NCBI GenBank assembly: GCA_031386985.1
Contig: JANNCV010000023.1
Coordinates: 1 to 64,000, forward strand
Direction: 5' to 3'
DNA: 64,000 nt
Source: JANJUB01 sp031386985
GTDB taxonomy: Bacteria; Armatimonadota; Fimbriimonadia; Fimbriimonadales; Fimbriimonadaceae
The notes beneath the pieces were generated by a model, which saw only the letters and a program-made list of their open reading frames with translations, ran no database searches and was not told the DNA's origin. The stretch's first letter is position 1; every line of letters begins with the position of its first letter. The position numbers were made by a program, and so were the translations under genes. Positions 34,200-43,020 of the stretch are shown here, piece after piece.

Positions 34200-35087
34200 A
34201 TGGCAATGTCGATGAGAGTAACGAATGCGAATGGGCGAGTGATCGCCACAACGCGCGACGGGGTGAGGAGCTACCACCAACACGATGCGCAGGGCAATAC
34301 GATTGCGCTGATTAACGACGGCGTCGTAACCGACACCTACGCCTTTTGGCCGAATGGCGAACTGAGGGCATCAACCGGTTCCACCGTTAATCCTTTCAAA
34401 TATGGCGGAGCATGGGGATATTACACCGACACGACGGGTCGGATTTATGTCCGGGCGCGGACGCTGAGGCCGAGTCTCGCGAGGTGGATGACGGTGGATC
34501 CACTATGGCCCGAACAGCGAGCTTATGTATACGCGGCCAACTCGCCGGTCGTTGAAATCGATCCCAGCGGGCGCTTGCATTGTTCCATTCCCAGGCCGTG
34601 GTGCACACCGAAGGTGCAGGCCGCAGAGCTTGACGTTAAATGCGAGGTTGCCTCGGGCTCGCCAGGAACATACAAATTGAGAGTGTATAAGTGCATGAAG
34701 CTGTCATGTATGACGGATTGCCAGAATGGGCCTTGCGAAGATTGTACTTTTCAACAAGTTGTTACCGACGTCACCTATTGGTACAACGGAGAAGTGAAAC
34801 CAGGCGGACGCAACCAGTCCGTTGAGATGCAAACCCAACTGCCGTGCCCTGGGTGGTTTTGGCGATACGATGCACCTGGGTTGCACTCCGGGAGAGGTGG
34901 AATACAGTACGAATGCAAGACCATCGGATGGTCCGCCCCCCACCCGTTAGCTGAACTTCCCATAAAGTACATTGGCAAATATGAGACAGCCTGTTTTTGC
35001 CGTCGCGGAGGGGAAGACCGAGAAAAGTGGACATTTAGTTTCAAAGTAACACTTGAGAAAGGTAAACCAAAATGTACACTCTTGTAA
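34200..35087 (+). CDS. Orphan Rhs/YD-repeat core domain with Cys-rich C-terminal tip
   Basis: 295 residues. The N-terminal ~125 are the end of a polymorphic Rhs protein: YHQHDAQGNTIALINDGVV, GYYTDTTGRIYVRARTLRP, SLARWMTVDPLWPEQRAYVY and AANSPVVEIDPSGR, the Rhs core just before the variable tip. No upstream YD-repeat shell exists; only an Fn3 remnant precedes it. The tip (about 130-295) has roughly 15 Cys (KCMKLSCMTDCQNGPCEDC) and a Trp-rich segment, and matches no toxin I know. ATG 34200 follows GAGGTGA with short spacing, so it may be expressed on its own. It overlaps the next gene by 16 bp. Confidence 0.75.
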   Translation: MAMSMRVTNANGRVIATTRDGVRSYHQHDAQGNTIALINDGVVTDTYAFWPNGELRASTGSTVNPFKYGGAWGYYTDTTGRIYVRARTLRPSLARWMTVDPLWPEQRAYVYAANSPVVEIDPSGRLHCSIPRPWCTPKVQAAELDVKCEVASGSPGTYKLRVYKCMKLSCMTDCQNGPCEDCTFQQVVTDVTYWYNGEVKPGGRNQSVEMQTQLPCPGWFWRYDAPGLHSGRGGIQYECKTIGWSAPHPLAELPIKYIGKYETACFCRRGGEDREKWTFSFKVTLEKGKPKCTLL

Positions 35088-35650
35088 CGTTGATTCTGCT
35101 GGCAGCTCCCCAAGTTAGCCGGATGGGCGTCGGTAAGTCTGCGTTGATAATGGATCAGCCTGGTGCTTTGGCGTCAATCAGCTACCTTGCCCAAGGTTTC
35201 CCTCAAGTCCAAGGGTCGCAGTTCTATTACGGGGAGAACGAATCAGCCCGATTTGAGAGGTTTGTTTCAGCGTCCCTGCGGAAACCCTCCCCTGGGACGG
35301 TCGTGCCAATCGATTGCTTGAGGTTCCTTGGAAGCCGGGTGTATGTGGCGCCGCGTGGTGAGATCATTCTCTTATTGAACAAGTTCGATGCGGAGCATCA
35401 CTTGCGTCTGCTTGACGAAGCTCGATCCAAGGCGTCGGCCCCGCTCGATCTGCTGCTGATTTCTACTGCAAAGTCCTATATTCGCTTAGTGTTGTTTCCG
35501 GGCGAATTCACCTTTGACCTGCGTGGCCTTGACACCCGAACGCACCCCATAGTAGGGATTGTCTCGAAGAATTGCTTAGGGCTACAGCGCAAACTTCTAA
35601 TCAGAACAGCAGTAGGAGCAGATTGGCATTGGCCAATCTTGGTGCGCTAA
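35072..35650 (+). CDS. Secreted hypothetical protein next to the Rhs tip
   Basis: 192 residues, with an N-terminal hydrophobic stretch (MYTLVTLILLAAPQVS) that looks like a signal peptide. No family is recognised. It overlaps the end of the Rhs-tip gene by 16 bp, the position an immunity or accessory protein would take, but nothing in the sequence proves that. Translation is probably coupled. Confidence 0.55.
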   Translation: MYTLVTLILLAAPQVSRMGVGKSALIMDQPGALASISYLAQGFPQVQGSQFYYGENESARFERFVSASLRKPSPGTVVPIDCLRFLGSRVYVAPRGEIILLLNKFDAEHHLRLLDEARSKASAPLDLLLISTAKSYIRLVLFPGEFTFDLRGLDTRTHPIVGIVSKNCLGLQRKLLIRTAVGADWHWPILVR

Positions 35651-35660
35651 TAGATCGACT

Positions 35661-35984
35661 TTGAGTGAGCTTCGCGCACCTCGCGCCCTTCGCCGCCGTT
35701 GGCGGTGTGCGCACATTGGAATCGCTGGGTGTAAACTCGCAACGGGTGATTCCTTAGCGAGAAAGACTTATGATGATTACGATAGCGCCACACGTGAGCG
35801 ACCTGCCAGAGAACGCCACCACCAGGCGAGCGTATGGCGCGAGGAAAAGAATCCTCCCGTATTCTTCACTTACCCCGCGTGGTACCAGAACATTGTCGGC
35901 TCCAACACTTTCGGCTTAACTAAATTGCCCTCATCGGTAATACCTGTGATTTACCAGATGAACTACGATGGATACGCTCCGTAA
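35661..35984 (+). CDS. Doubtful ORF, hypothetical
   Basis: An open frame of 107 codons (MSELRAPRALRRRW...) whose start lies in a dispersed repeat (35662-35687), so the N-terminus is probably not real. The end VFFTYPAWYQNIVGSNTFG, IPVIYQMNYDGYAP looks more like protein. It may be the remains of a secreted or Rhs-associated protein. Confidence 0.25.
   Translation: MSELRAPRALRRRWRCAHIGIAGCKLATGDSLARKTYDDYDSATRERPARERHHQASVWREEKNPPVFFTYPAWYQNIVGSNTFGLTKLPSSVIPVIYQMNYDGYAP
35662..35711. repeat. Dispersed hairpin repeat related to the 21.6/22.2-kb duplication
   Basis: TGAGTGAGCTTCGCGCACCT matches the first part of the 172-bp duplication. Here it forms a longer stem GCGCAC...GTGCGC with inner CGCC/GGCG. 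Confidence 0.65.
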
Positions 35985-35999
35985 CCTGAGGAACTCAAC

Positions 36000-36794
36000 A
36001 TGCCAATTTTCCTAACCTTACTTCTCGCAACAGGGAGCCTGGAACCACTCATGGACCCTACACCGATTGCGGCTCGACTGGGGTTCACCAAGTTAAGATA
36101 CCCTGCGTCCATCAGTGAGGCTGAAGCCTACTATCCGTTTACCAGAGATACTGATGGCACGAACGTCGCAGTGTCCTTTTCGGCAAAACCTGCATTGACA
36201 GAGGTTTTTGTTGAAAATCACAGCCCTGGTGGAGGTGACACTACGCCTCTTTCCGTCTACGATGCCGGGACCTGGAGCGAAATTCCACTTGGGTCGGACT
36301 TTCGAGTTCACTATCAAGGGCCAACAGCCAGAGCTATGACCCTCGGCAGATTTGAGCTAGTTAACGTCGTTATGACTCTTCCTAGGGTTCCCCACGGTAG
36401 ATTTCATAAGCCATTGTATGGCCGGGACGTTCCGGATCGATATCGAGAGGAGTTGGAATACTTAGTGAGAACACTCTTGGCTAACCTCGTCGCCCGGCGG
36501 CTCACTGAACCTGGAACGGTTATGATTGGCAATCAATCCTGTCCAACTTACCGGGAAATGGAATCTGGAAAGCGAATGATCTCTGTAGAAGGTTGGGGTC
36601 GGGGGCGTGGGCATACCTTTCGTTGGAACGAAGACACCAACGTGATTGCTCTCACTAAAGCCAACCAAACCATCATCGTTCCCCTCGGCAGCCGGAAGAT
36701 CAAGGTCGGAAGCCAGTGGCGGGATACGGGCGAGATTATCGCTTTGAAAGAGGGCAAGGTTTTCATTCGGCTCGACGCGGTTGAGCCGGGATAG
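36000..36794 (+). CDS. Secreted protein with C-terminal copper amine oxidase-like stalk domain
   Basis: 264 residues. It has a short signal peptide (MPIFLTLLLATGSLE) and a Shine-Dalgarno (GAGGA) before the ATG. The last ~55 residues, NVIALTKANQTIIVPLGSRK then VGSQWRDTGEIIALKEGKVF and IRLDAVE, match the copper amine oxidase N-terminal-like (stalk) domain used as a wall or surface module. The rest (about 30-200) is not recognised; it mentions no catalytic motif. It is the last gene of the accessory patch. Confidence 0.6.
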   Translation: MPIFLTLLLATGSLEPLMDPTPIAARLGFTKLRYPASISEAEAYYPFTRDTDGTNVAVSFSAKPALTEVFVENHSPGGGDTTPLSVYDAGTWSEIPLGSDFRVHYQGPTARAMTLGRFELVNVVMTLPRVPHGRFHKPLYGRDVPDRYREELEYLVRTLLANLVARRLTEPGTVMIGNQSCPTYREMESGKRMISVEGWGRGRGHTFRWNEDTNVIALTKANQTIIVPLGSRKIKVGSQWRDTGEIIALKEGKVFIRLDAVEPG

Positions 36795-36830
36795 GTTGTC
36801 GCCTAACGACCGCAATCTTTGGCCCACGGC

Positions 36831-37856
36831 TCAGAGCCCAGCCATCGAATGACAATCCAAATCCCAGCCCGAACGCTCTCCCCTTGCTAGTCGCCACGAC
36901 GCCGCGATTCCGATCATGGCGGCGTTATCGGTGCAGAGATCTAAAGGCGGGGTGAGGACGCGGAGGCCATATCTCGCGCACTCATGAGCCATCTTTTCTC
37001 TCAGCATCTGGTTGGCGGCGACTCCTCCCACCAGGCTCAAGGTTTGCGCGTTTTGAGAATCCACCGCCCGAACCGCGCGCTCTGCTAAAACCGAGGTGAG
37101 GGTGTCTTGAATCGAAGCGGCCATGTCCACCCGATTAAGATTTGGATCGGATGCGACCAATCTTGCCACCGCCGTCTTGAATCCACTGAACGAGAAGTCA
37201 AGCGTATCCCCCGTCAGCCCCTTGGGCAAAGCGTATCGCGGCGATCCGGTTAAGGCCAGTTCTTGAATCGCCGCCCCCCCTGGGTAGCCAAGACCGAGCA
37301 GGCGCGCAGACTTATCAAACGCCTCCCCCGCTGCATCATCTATGGTTTGCCCCAAAATCACGTAATCGCCGAACCCGCGAACATGAACCAACTCGGTGTG
37401 CCCACCGCTGACGATGAGGGCCACGTGCTCCAGGGTTCGGGGGTTCGGCAGTTCGGGGGCTCGATCTGGGTCTGCACTTAGAGCAAAAATGCTCAAAAGG
37501 TGCCCTTCAAGATGATGAACCCCAAGCAACGGAATCGCGAGAGCCCGCGAAAGCCCCTTCGCAAAGGTCACACCCACGCTCAAAGCCCCCACCAAGCCCG
37601 GTCGGTTCGTTACTGCTACCGCCCTAATCTGGGATTTATCCAGGAATGCTTCCGAAAGTGCCTGCGAAACAACCGGCACGATCGCCTCGACGTGAGCCCG
37701 AGCCGCCGCCTCGGGCACAATCCCGCCCCACTTCTTGTGCATTTCTACTTGACTGGAGACTACATTGGAGAGAACCCGCCGACCCACCACGACCGCCGCC
37801 GAAGTCTCATCGCAGCTCGTTTCGATCGCGAGGATTGGTTGTTCAAACCAGGTCAT
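36831..37856 (-). CDS. tsaD: tRNA N6-adenosine threonylcarbamoyltransferase TsaD
   Basis: Transfers threonylcarbamoyl to A37 of ANN-decoding tRNAs. 341 residues, normal length. The metal-binding His pair is in GVHHLEGHLLS (H115 and H119). Also present are LAIETSCDETSAAVV at the N-terminus, VSGGHTELVHV, GLGYPGGAAIQ, FSFSGFKTAVA and TDNAAMIGIAASWR with the Asp. The start overlaps the end of rimI by 14 bp, so the two are co-transcribed. TsaB and TsaE are elsewhere. Confidence 0.97.
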   Translation of the reverse strand: MTWFEQPILAIETSCDETSAAVVVGRRVLSNVVSSQVEMHKKWGGIVPEAAARAHVEAIVPVVSQALSEAFLDKSQIRAVAVTNRPGLVGALSVGVTFAKGLSRALAIPLLGVHHLEGHLLSIFALSADPDRAPELPNPRTLEHVALIVSGGHTELVHVRGFGDYVILGQTIDDAAGEAFDKSARLLGLGYPGGAAIQELALTGSPRYALPKGLTGDTLDFSFSGFKTAVARLVASDPNLNRVDMAASIQDTLTSVLAERAVRAVDSQNAQTLSLVGGVAANQMLREKMAHECARYGLRVLTPPLDLCTDNAAMIGIAASWRLARGERSGWDLDCHSMAGL

Positions 37857-38289
37857 ACAGCCACATAATCAAAGCGTCTTCGCGGTTATCGGGATAGTAT
37901 TTCTTGCGCGTGGCCGTAACCGCGTAACCCAACTTCTCATAAAGTTTCACAGCGGCTTCGTTTCCCGCGCGCACTTCCAATGTCGAACAACTCATGCCTT
38001 CATCAATCGCTCTACCCAATAACTCCCTCATCAAGCGACTGGCGATTCCCTGCCGTTGCAAGGCCGGATCAACGGAAACGGTGGTGATGTGCGCTTCATC
38101 TATGCAACGCCAATACCCTCCGTATCCAACCACACGACCTTCCCCCCAAACCACAAGGAAGCAGCTTTGGGGGTTCTCTAGTTCGTTTCGGAACGCCTGC
38201 TCTGACCAAGGCGCGGTTTGCGTCTGGCGCTCAATCTCATAGATTGCTTCCAAATGCGAGGCATTAATCGGCTCGAACCGCAAGGTCAT
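37843..38289 (-). CDS. rimI: Ribosomal protein S18 alanine N-acetyltransferase-like GNAT
   Basis: A 148-residue GNAT acetyltransferase. The acetyl-CoA site VDPALQRQGIASRLMRELL is complete, and the start has the RimI pattern IYEIERQTQTAPWSEQAFRNEL, with the end MxSxxLEVRAGNEAAVKLYEKLGY. Next to tsaD, as in many genomes. The ATG at 38289 is used; a GTG one codon earlier is possible. Confidence 0.9.
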   Translation of the reverse strand: MTLRFEPINASHLEAIYEIERQTQTAPWSEQAFRNELENPQSCFLVVWGEGRVVGYGGYWRCIDEAHITTVSVDPALQRQGIASRLMRELLGRAIDEGMSCSTLEVRAGNEAAVKLYEKLGYAVTATRKKYYPDNREDALIMWLYDLV

Positions 38290-38348
38290 CACGTGGCCTT
38301 ATTGAACCCGTTTGAAGCTTCTCCATGCCCGTAAAAACGCAGGATTTG

Positions 38349-38520
38349 GGGTTCCTAGTAGTTCAGCGAGCGAATTGAGCCGACTTCCGGGGAACTTATC
38401 ACTTGTCAGGCTGAAAGGCCAGACGCATAACCCAAAAAACATGGGCGATTCGAAAGAATCGCTAGAATCCTCCACCCTCCAGCCCTCGGGCCGGTTTCGC
38501 CACCGGCCCCTCTCTTTTTA
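38349..38520 (+). ncRNA. Candidate structured small RNA ending in a rho-independent terminator
   Basis: 247 bp separate two minus-strand genes (rimI start 38289, subtilase stop 38540), yet a strong terminator points along the plus strand. The RNA would have an outer stem GGGTTCCTAG (38349-38358) with CTAGAATCC (38462-38470, one bulge), inner hairpins GTC-A-GGC/GCC-A-GAC (about 38404-38423), CCCA/TGGG and the perfect GCGATTC-GAAA-GAATCGC (38445-38462), then a C-rich single strand (TCCTCCACCCTCC, 38468-38480) and the terminator. C-rich loops of this kind can pair with Shine-Dalgarno sites. No known family is recognised and the promoter is not obvious. Confidence 0.45.
38488..38519 (+). terminator. 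Rho-independent terminator on the plus strand
   Basis: Perfect 8-bp stem GGGCCGGT/ACCGGCCC (38488-38495 and 38502-38509) with loop TTCGCC, followed by CTCTCTTTTT. No plus-strand protein gene lies upstream within 1.5 kb, so it belongs to an RNA gene or stops antisense reading. Confidence 0.85.
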
Positions 38521-38539
38521 TCAGGATCGGGATTCTAGA

Positions 38540-40453
38540 CTATTTCCCAATGTTCAACATATCCAGCTTGAGGGCCCCGGTTGTCAAGGTTCCGTTGGTT
38601 GAAACTTGAACATACATCGTGCCTTCGGGATCAACGAATCTGGAGGCGTTTGGAACGCTAATGAACGTCGTGGTGAGGGTCCGTGGCACCGTCGTCGTCT
38701 TCATCTTCACCCAGTTACCGTAGGGATAAGACGCCGATGACCAATCGTACAAAAACACTTCTTCAGTCCCATTGATCGTGCCCGTGTAAAGCCGGGTTAG
38801 ACGGATTGTCATCGTGGGAGCCGGAATCACTCCGCGAATCGTCCCGTTGAGCCAAATCAATCCATCCGAGCGACGACCGACGGTGGCGTACACGCTATCG
38901 TTGGCGGAAATCTCGGTGAATCCCCCGTTCAAGCTTCCTCCCTTCGTACAGAGCTCGGCAAGCGGATAAGTCGTCGCCCCCGTTTTTGGGCGAGCGAATC
39001 CCAAGATCTTTACGTTGTCTACAAAGACCGAAATCGAAGACCAACCATTGGCCATTCCAAAATCCACGTAATCTCGGGTTTGGGCGTAAACAGGCAAATA
39101 CTTGCCGTTCGAAACAATCTTGATGGTGCGAGGAGCTTGAAAACCTCGGCCGTAAATCCGGGCATTCATGAATTGGCCGCTACCGACCGCCGCAATCACC
39201 GGCGTCATGTAATTGACTTTTGGTGATTTCATGGTCGGAGCAATAAGCCCTTCGATACATTGGACCGCCTTTTCGCAATTGATCAGGCCGTATTTCGAGA
39301 AGTCGGTTGTTAGTGCGGTGGCAGTGTCCTCAATGCACGCTCGCACATCTGCGTTAGTGGTGTTTGGCGCGGAGCCAAAGAGCAATGCCGCTAAGCCTGC
39401 AACCTGTGGGCATGCGCCGCTTGTTCCACCGAATCCATCGGTGTAGCCACCCGCGGCAGTGGTTGATCGCAGGGCAACGCCCGGGCAAGCTACGTCAACC
39501 CAAGATCCAAAATTCGAGAAACCAGCGCGATTATTGTTCTGATCCGTCGCCGCAACTCCCACAACATTCTCGTAGGCGCCGGGATAAAAGGGCACCACCG
39601 AATTGTCATTGCCCGCGGCAACAACCGGCAAAACTCCACCCGCCCAGAGCGCATCTATCGCATCCCGTTCCGATTGGCTAACCCGGTCGGAAAAGAAGCT
39701 GCAAGAAATGACTTTTGCGCCGTTGTCCAGAGCATAGAGATAGGCCCCAACGTTGTTTGAATCATAGAAATATCCGCTGTCAATTGAGGCTTTGAGGCAC
39801 ATGATTTTGGCTTTCGGGGCGACTCCGGTTACTCCGATCGTGTTGTCTTGGACGGCCGCGGCAAGCCCCGCGCACGCGGTTCCATGACCATTCACATCGT
39901 TTGGAATGGGATCGTCGTAGCCAAAATCATAACCGTTTCGGTCGTCTATGTAGCCGTTGCCATCATCGTCAATATTGTTTGCGGCGATCTCATCCTTGTT
40001 TTGCCAGATGTTGGCGGCGAGATCGGGATGGGCCGTATTCACGCCCGTATCAATGATCGCGATTGTGACGGGCGCCTCCGTTCCAAATGAGATATCCCAA
40101 GCCAAATCAGCCTTTATCGTTCGGGCGTGCCACATATCTACCCACTTGGCATCATTCGGAGCGTAACTGTTGCGAGCGGCGCGGTCGAAACTGACCTGCC
40201 TCACGCCCGGCTCAGAACTTAACTGCCTGCGGGTTGCTTGCAATCGGGAAGGATCAGATTCAACGACAATCCAATTAATCTTCGGAAACACTTGGATAAC
40301 TCGGTACCCGCGCTCGGACAAATCATGAGCCCGGGTCATGTCCTCAACCTTTACCATCAGGCGTTGTGGATGGCAAAGCATCCCATTAATCTCAATCGGC
40401 CAAATATCGTGGCTCGTGGCCTGAGCCAACACAAGGGCAAGTGTTCCAAACAT
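38540..40453 (-). CDS. Subtilisin-like serine protease (S8 family), secreted
   Basis: 637 residues. N-terminal signal (MFGTLALVLAQATSHD), then an inhibitor-like propeptide (DLSERGYRVIQVFPKINWIV) and the catalytic domain with Asp in IAIIDTGVNTAHPDLAANIW, His in DVNGHGTACAGLAAA and Ser in GGTSGACPQVAGLAALL. The Ser motif reads GTSGACPQVAG instead of GTSMAAPHVAG; the Ser is kept but the Ala-Pro core is partly changed to CysPro. About 200 further residues (after about 430) form beta-rich C-terminal modules of unknown binding role. TAGAAT lies 9 nt before the start. Confidence 0.9.
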   Translation of the reverse strand: MFGTLALVLAQATSHDIWPIEINGMLCHPQRLMVKVEDMTRAHDLSERGYRVIQVFPKINWIVVESDPSRLQATRRQLSSEPGVRQVSFDRAARNSYAPNDAKWVDMWHARTIKADLAWDISFGTEAPVTIAIIDTGVNTAHPDLAANIWQNKDEIAANNIDDDGNGYIDDRNGYDFGYDDPIPNDVNGHGTACAGLAAAVQDNTIGVTGVAPKAKIMCLKASIDSGYFYDSNNVGAYLYALDNGAKVISCSFFSDRVSQSERDAIDALWAGGVLPVVAAGNDNSVVPFYPGAYENVVGVAATDQNNNRAGFSNFGSWVDVACPGVALRSTTAAGGYTDGFGGTSGACPQVAGLAALLFGSAPNTTNADVRACIEDTATALTTDFSKYGLINCEKAVQCIEGLIAPTMKSPKVNYMTPVIAAVGSGQFMNARIYGRGFQAPRTIKIVSNGKYLPVYAQTRDYVDFGMANGWSSISVFVDNVKILGFARPKTGATTYPLAELCTKGGSLNGGFTEISANDSVYATVGRRSDGLIWLNGTIRGVIPAPTMTIRLTRLYTGTINGTEEVFLYDWSSASYPYGNWVKMKTTTVPRTLTTTFISVPNASRFVDPEGTMYVQVSTNGTLTTGALKLDMLNIGK

Positions 40454-40518
40454 TCAATTGGAATTCTAGCGCATTGATCCGCAGTTCGCCGAGGAAGGCT
40501 CTAAAACCTAGTAACGGA

Positions 40519-40770
40519 CTAGACGGCCTCGGGGGCGTCTGATTTCTTCTCGTCCTTCTTAGTGACTTCTTCTTCGTAGGAATTCTCGATCATTTTTTTG
40601 CCTTCGTGAACACCTTTTTGGAGCTCTCCAACGCCTTTGCCGACGCCCCGCAACAGCTCCGGAATCTTCTTTCCGCCGAATAACAGCAAAACGATCACCA
40701 AAATGATAATCCATTCTGTTCCGCCAGGGAGGCCCATGATTGCGAGAGAGTTTATATCGAAATTCATCAC
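40519..40770 (-). CDS. tatA: Sec-independent translocase protein TatA
   Basis: 83 residues. One transmembrane helix (TEWIIILVIVLLLFGGKK), the hinge FGGKKIPELLRGVGKGVGE with the conserved Gly-Lys-Lys and amphipathic helix, and a charged tail, all diagnostic of the Tat pore protein. TatC is not in the window. GTG 40770 is a likely start because TATAAT ends 7 nt upstream; ATG 40767 is the alternative. Confidence 0.93.
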   Translation of the reverse strand: MMNFDINSLAIMGLPGGTEWIIILVIVLLLFGGKKIPELLRGVGKGVGELQKGVHEGKKMIENSYEEEVTKKDEKKSDAPEAV

Positions 40771-40777
40771 TTGATCT

Positions 40778-40783
40778 ATTATA
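40778..40783 (-). promoter_or_regulatory. Start-proximal -10 (TATAAT) of tatA
   Basis: Perfect TATAAT on the minus strand, 7 nt before the GTG at 40770. No clear -35 at normal spacing. Confidence 0.6.
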
Positions 40784-40805
40784 CGGTGGCTTTGCTCAGA
40801 AGTTC

Positions 40806-41426
40806 TTAGTCAAAGTTGAACTTTCCTTTATTCTTGCCAAGATTCACGTCGCCATCCACGGTTACCGTAATCCAACCGCGAGGCTCGCTACCCATAATTT
40901 TGGGGGAGCCCTCATTGGGTTTGGGAACATATCTCGCATGAGCGTTCATCGAGGCCTTCTCAATTTCAAAGAGCATGATTGTCGCGTATCTCTCCTTTAC
41001 ATCGGCAAGCTTTTTACCGGATAGATCGCTGTTAAAGGCGATACCGGTCGTTTTTTCGCCATTCTTGCAACCCCACTCGCCTTCCGAGGGCGAGGGAGGA
41101 AAGGGCCCGAACTCATCTTGCTTGTTTGCCAAGTATTTCGCGTAATACCCTTTGACCTCAGTTTGCCAGGTTTCGGCCTTGGGCAAATGCCCCTTCTCTT
41201 TCGCGTAATCATTAACGGCGGACTTAGCCGCTTCAAACGTCATCATGCAACCCACCATTGGTTGCAGTGTGCTCTTAAACATGCTAAAACCAAGCGCGCC
41301 CACCACTAAAATGCCGATACAGGGCACGAGTATCACAAGGATCAAAACAACGATCAGAACAGTGTTGTTCTTTTTCTTCGGCAGCGGAGTAGCCATCGGG
41401 GGCATAAAAGGAGGGGGTGAACTCAT
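40806..41426 (-). CDS. Hypothetical single-pass membrane protein
   Basis: 206 residues. After a proline-rich cytoplasmic head (MSSPPPFMPPMATPLPKKKN) there is one long hydrophobic helix (TVLIVVLILVILVPCIGILVV), then a soluble part with paired Cys (MVGCMMTF and EWGCKNG) and the end GWITVTVDGDVNLGKNKG. I do not recognise it. TAGAAT lies 9 nt before the ATG. It precedes tatA with 35 bp between. Confidence 0.5.
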   Translation of the reverse strand: MSSPPPFMPPMATPLPKKKNNTVLIVVLILVILVPCIGILVVGALGFSMFKSTLQPMVGCMMTFEAAKSAVNDYAKEKGHLPKAETWQTEVKGYYAKYLANKQDEFGPFPPSPSEGEWGCKNGEKTTGIAFNSDLSGKKLADVKERYATIMLFEIEKASMNAHARYVPKPNEGSPKIMGSEPRGWITVTVDGDVNLGKNKGKFNFD

Positions 41427-41532
41427 ATTTATCTCATTCTACACGGGCTTTCATGTGCAGACGCGAATTTGGGCCCAAAGGCTGTGGATTTTCGAGTCGG
41501 AATGCTCCTTTCTTGGTATCCTCTAGGTTCAC

Positions 41533-43020
41533 ATGAGTTCAAGAGTATTTCGGCTTTATGACACCCAAACTCGACAGGTTCGCCCCCTCGAACTTGCCGA
41601 GGCGGGCCATCTTAAGTTCTACTCGTGTGGACCGACGGTTTACAACTTTGCTCATATCGGGAATTTTCGAACATTTTTGAACGCCGATCTCGTATGCCGA
41701 ACCGCGAATGCGCTGGGCTGGCGAGTGAGTTACGTCAGCAACATCACCGATGTCGGCCACCTAACCAGCGATGATCAAGAAGATGGCGAGGACCGCATGG
41801 AAAAGGGGCTGAAGTCAAAGGAGGGCGAGCACTTTGCCAACGTCTGGGACTTGGCTCAATATTATTCCGATTGCTTTAAGGAAGACTGGATTAGACTGAA
41901 CCTGCAACGCCCCCTAGTTTGGCCGCGCGCGACGCAGCACATGCGCGAGCAAATCCAGGCCGCCGAAGACCTCATTAGAAAAGGACACGCCTATGAGACG
42001 CCAACCGGTGTTTATTATCGCGTGGGTAGCTTTGAAGGGTATGGCAAACTGAGCGGTAATACGAACCGAGACGAACTCATGACGGCTGTTCGCGATATCG
42101 TCGTTGATGACAACAAGGAACATCCTGCCGATTTTGCACTTTGGAAGAAAGACGATAAGCACCTCATGCAGTGGTATTCGCCCTGGGGATGGGGATTCCC
42201 CGGCTGGCATTTGGAGTGCAGCGTTATGGCGATGGCATACCTGGGCGAGACTCTCGATCTACACGCAGGTGGCGAAGACTTGATCTTTCCTCACCACGAA
42301 TGCGAAATCGCTCAGAGCGAAGCTCTGACTGGCAAACCGTTTGCAAATCACTGGATGCATTCGCGATTTTTACAAGTTGATGGCCAAAAGATGTCTAAAT
42401 CACTTGGCAATTTCTTTACCGTGCGGGACTTGGTTGATGGCAAGGGGGCTGATCCTTTGGCCCTGCGCTACGCGTTGATCTCTCAAAACTACGGCGTGCC
42501 GCACAACTTTACGCTGGACCTTTTGCGCGATGCGACCCAGAAGATCGAGCGGTATCGCCAATGCTTGGTGAAAGTGAAAGCCGCCGCCGGAACGGCATCC
42601 GCTGACGACGCGGTTTTCGCTGATTCTCTAGAAAGCCTATACGATGAAACTCTGGACGCGATGTGCGATAACCTCAATATGTCGGTCGCGCTCGGCAAGG
42701 CCCTGGAAGGTACGCGCGTCATTTTAAGGGAGGCTAGCCTTTCGGTGGAAATGGGCCGGGCTGGTATGGAGTTTTTGAAGAAAGTAAACGCTTTGCTCGG
42801 GATTATTGAGCACGATGAAACCATCGAACCCTATGCGCCGCAAGCCGCCTCAGTTGACGAAGGTTGGGTTCTGACCAAAATCGGCGAGCGAACTGAAGCG
42901 AAAAAAGCCAAGGATTTTGCGCGCGCCGATGCCATTCGAAAGGAAGTAGACGATGCCGGCGTGGAGCTACGGGATACCCCAGAAGGCACGACTTGGCGGG
43001 TTAAGGGGCCGATACTGTAG
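41533..43020 (+). CDS. cysS: Cysteinyl-tRNA synthetase
   Basis: Charges tRNA-Cys. 495 residues. The zinc ligand Cys32 is in FYSCGPTVYN, the HIGN motif at 41-44 (FAHIGNFRTF), zinc-binding WHLECSVMAM and HAGGEDLIFPHHECEIAQSE, and KMSKSLGNFFTVRDL (near residue 286). The C-terminal DALR part ends the protein. TATCCT ends 10 nt before the ATG. The MFS gene starts directly at its stop codon. Confidence 0.97.
   Translation: MSSRVFRLYDTQTRQVRPLELAEAGHLKFYSCGPTVYNFAHIGNFRTFLNADLVCRTANALGWRVSYVSNITDVGHLTSDDQEDGEDRMEKGLKSKEGEHFANVWDLAQYYSDCFKEDWIRLNLQRPLVWPRATQHMREQIQAAEDLIRKGHAYETPTGVYYRVGSFEGYGKLSGNTNRDELMTAVRDIVVDDNKEHPADFALWKKDDKHLMQWYSPWGWGFPGWHLECSVMAMAYLGETLDLHAGGEDLIFPHHECEIAQSEALTGKPFANHWMHSRFLQVDGQKMSKSLGNFFTVRDLVDGKGADPLALRYALISQNYGVPHNFTLDLLRDATQKIERYRQCLVKVKAAAGTASADDAVFADSLESLYDETLDAMCDNLNMSVALGKALEGTRVILREASLSVEMGRAGMEFLKKVNALLGIIEHDETIEPYAPQAASVDEGWVLTKIGERTEAKKAKDFARADAIRKEVDDAGVELRDTPEGTTWRVKGPIL

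Noticed and set aside
38312..38602. 96-codon plus-strand frame
   Set aside because: Spans an intrinsic terminator and structured RNA; the protein has no recognisable features.
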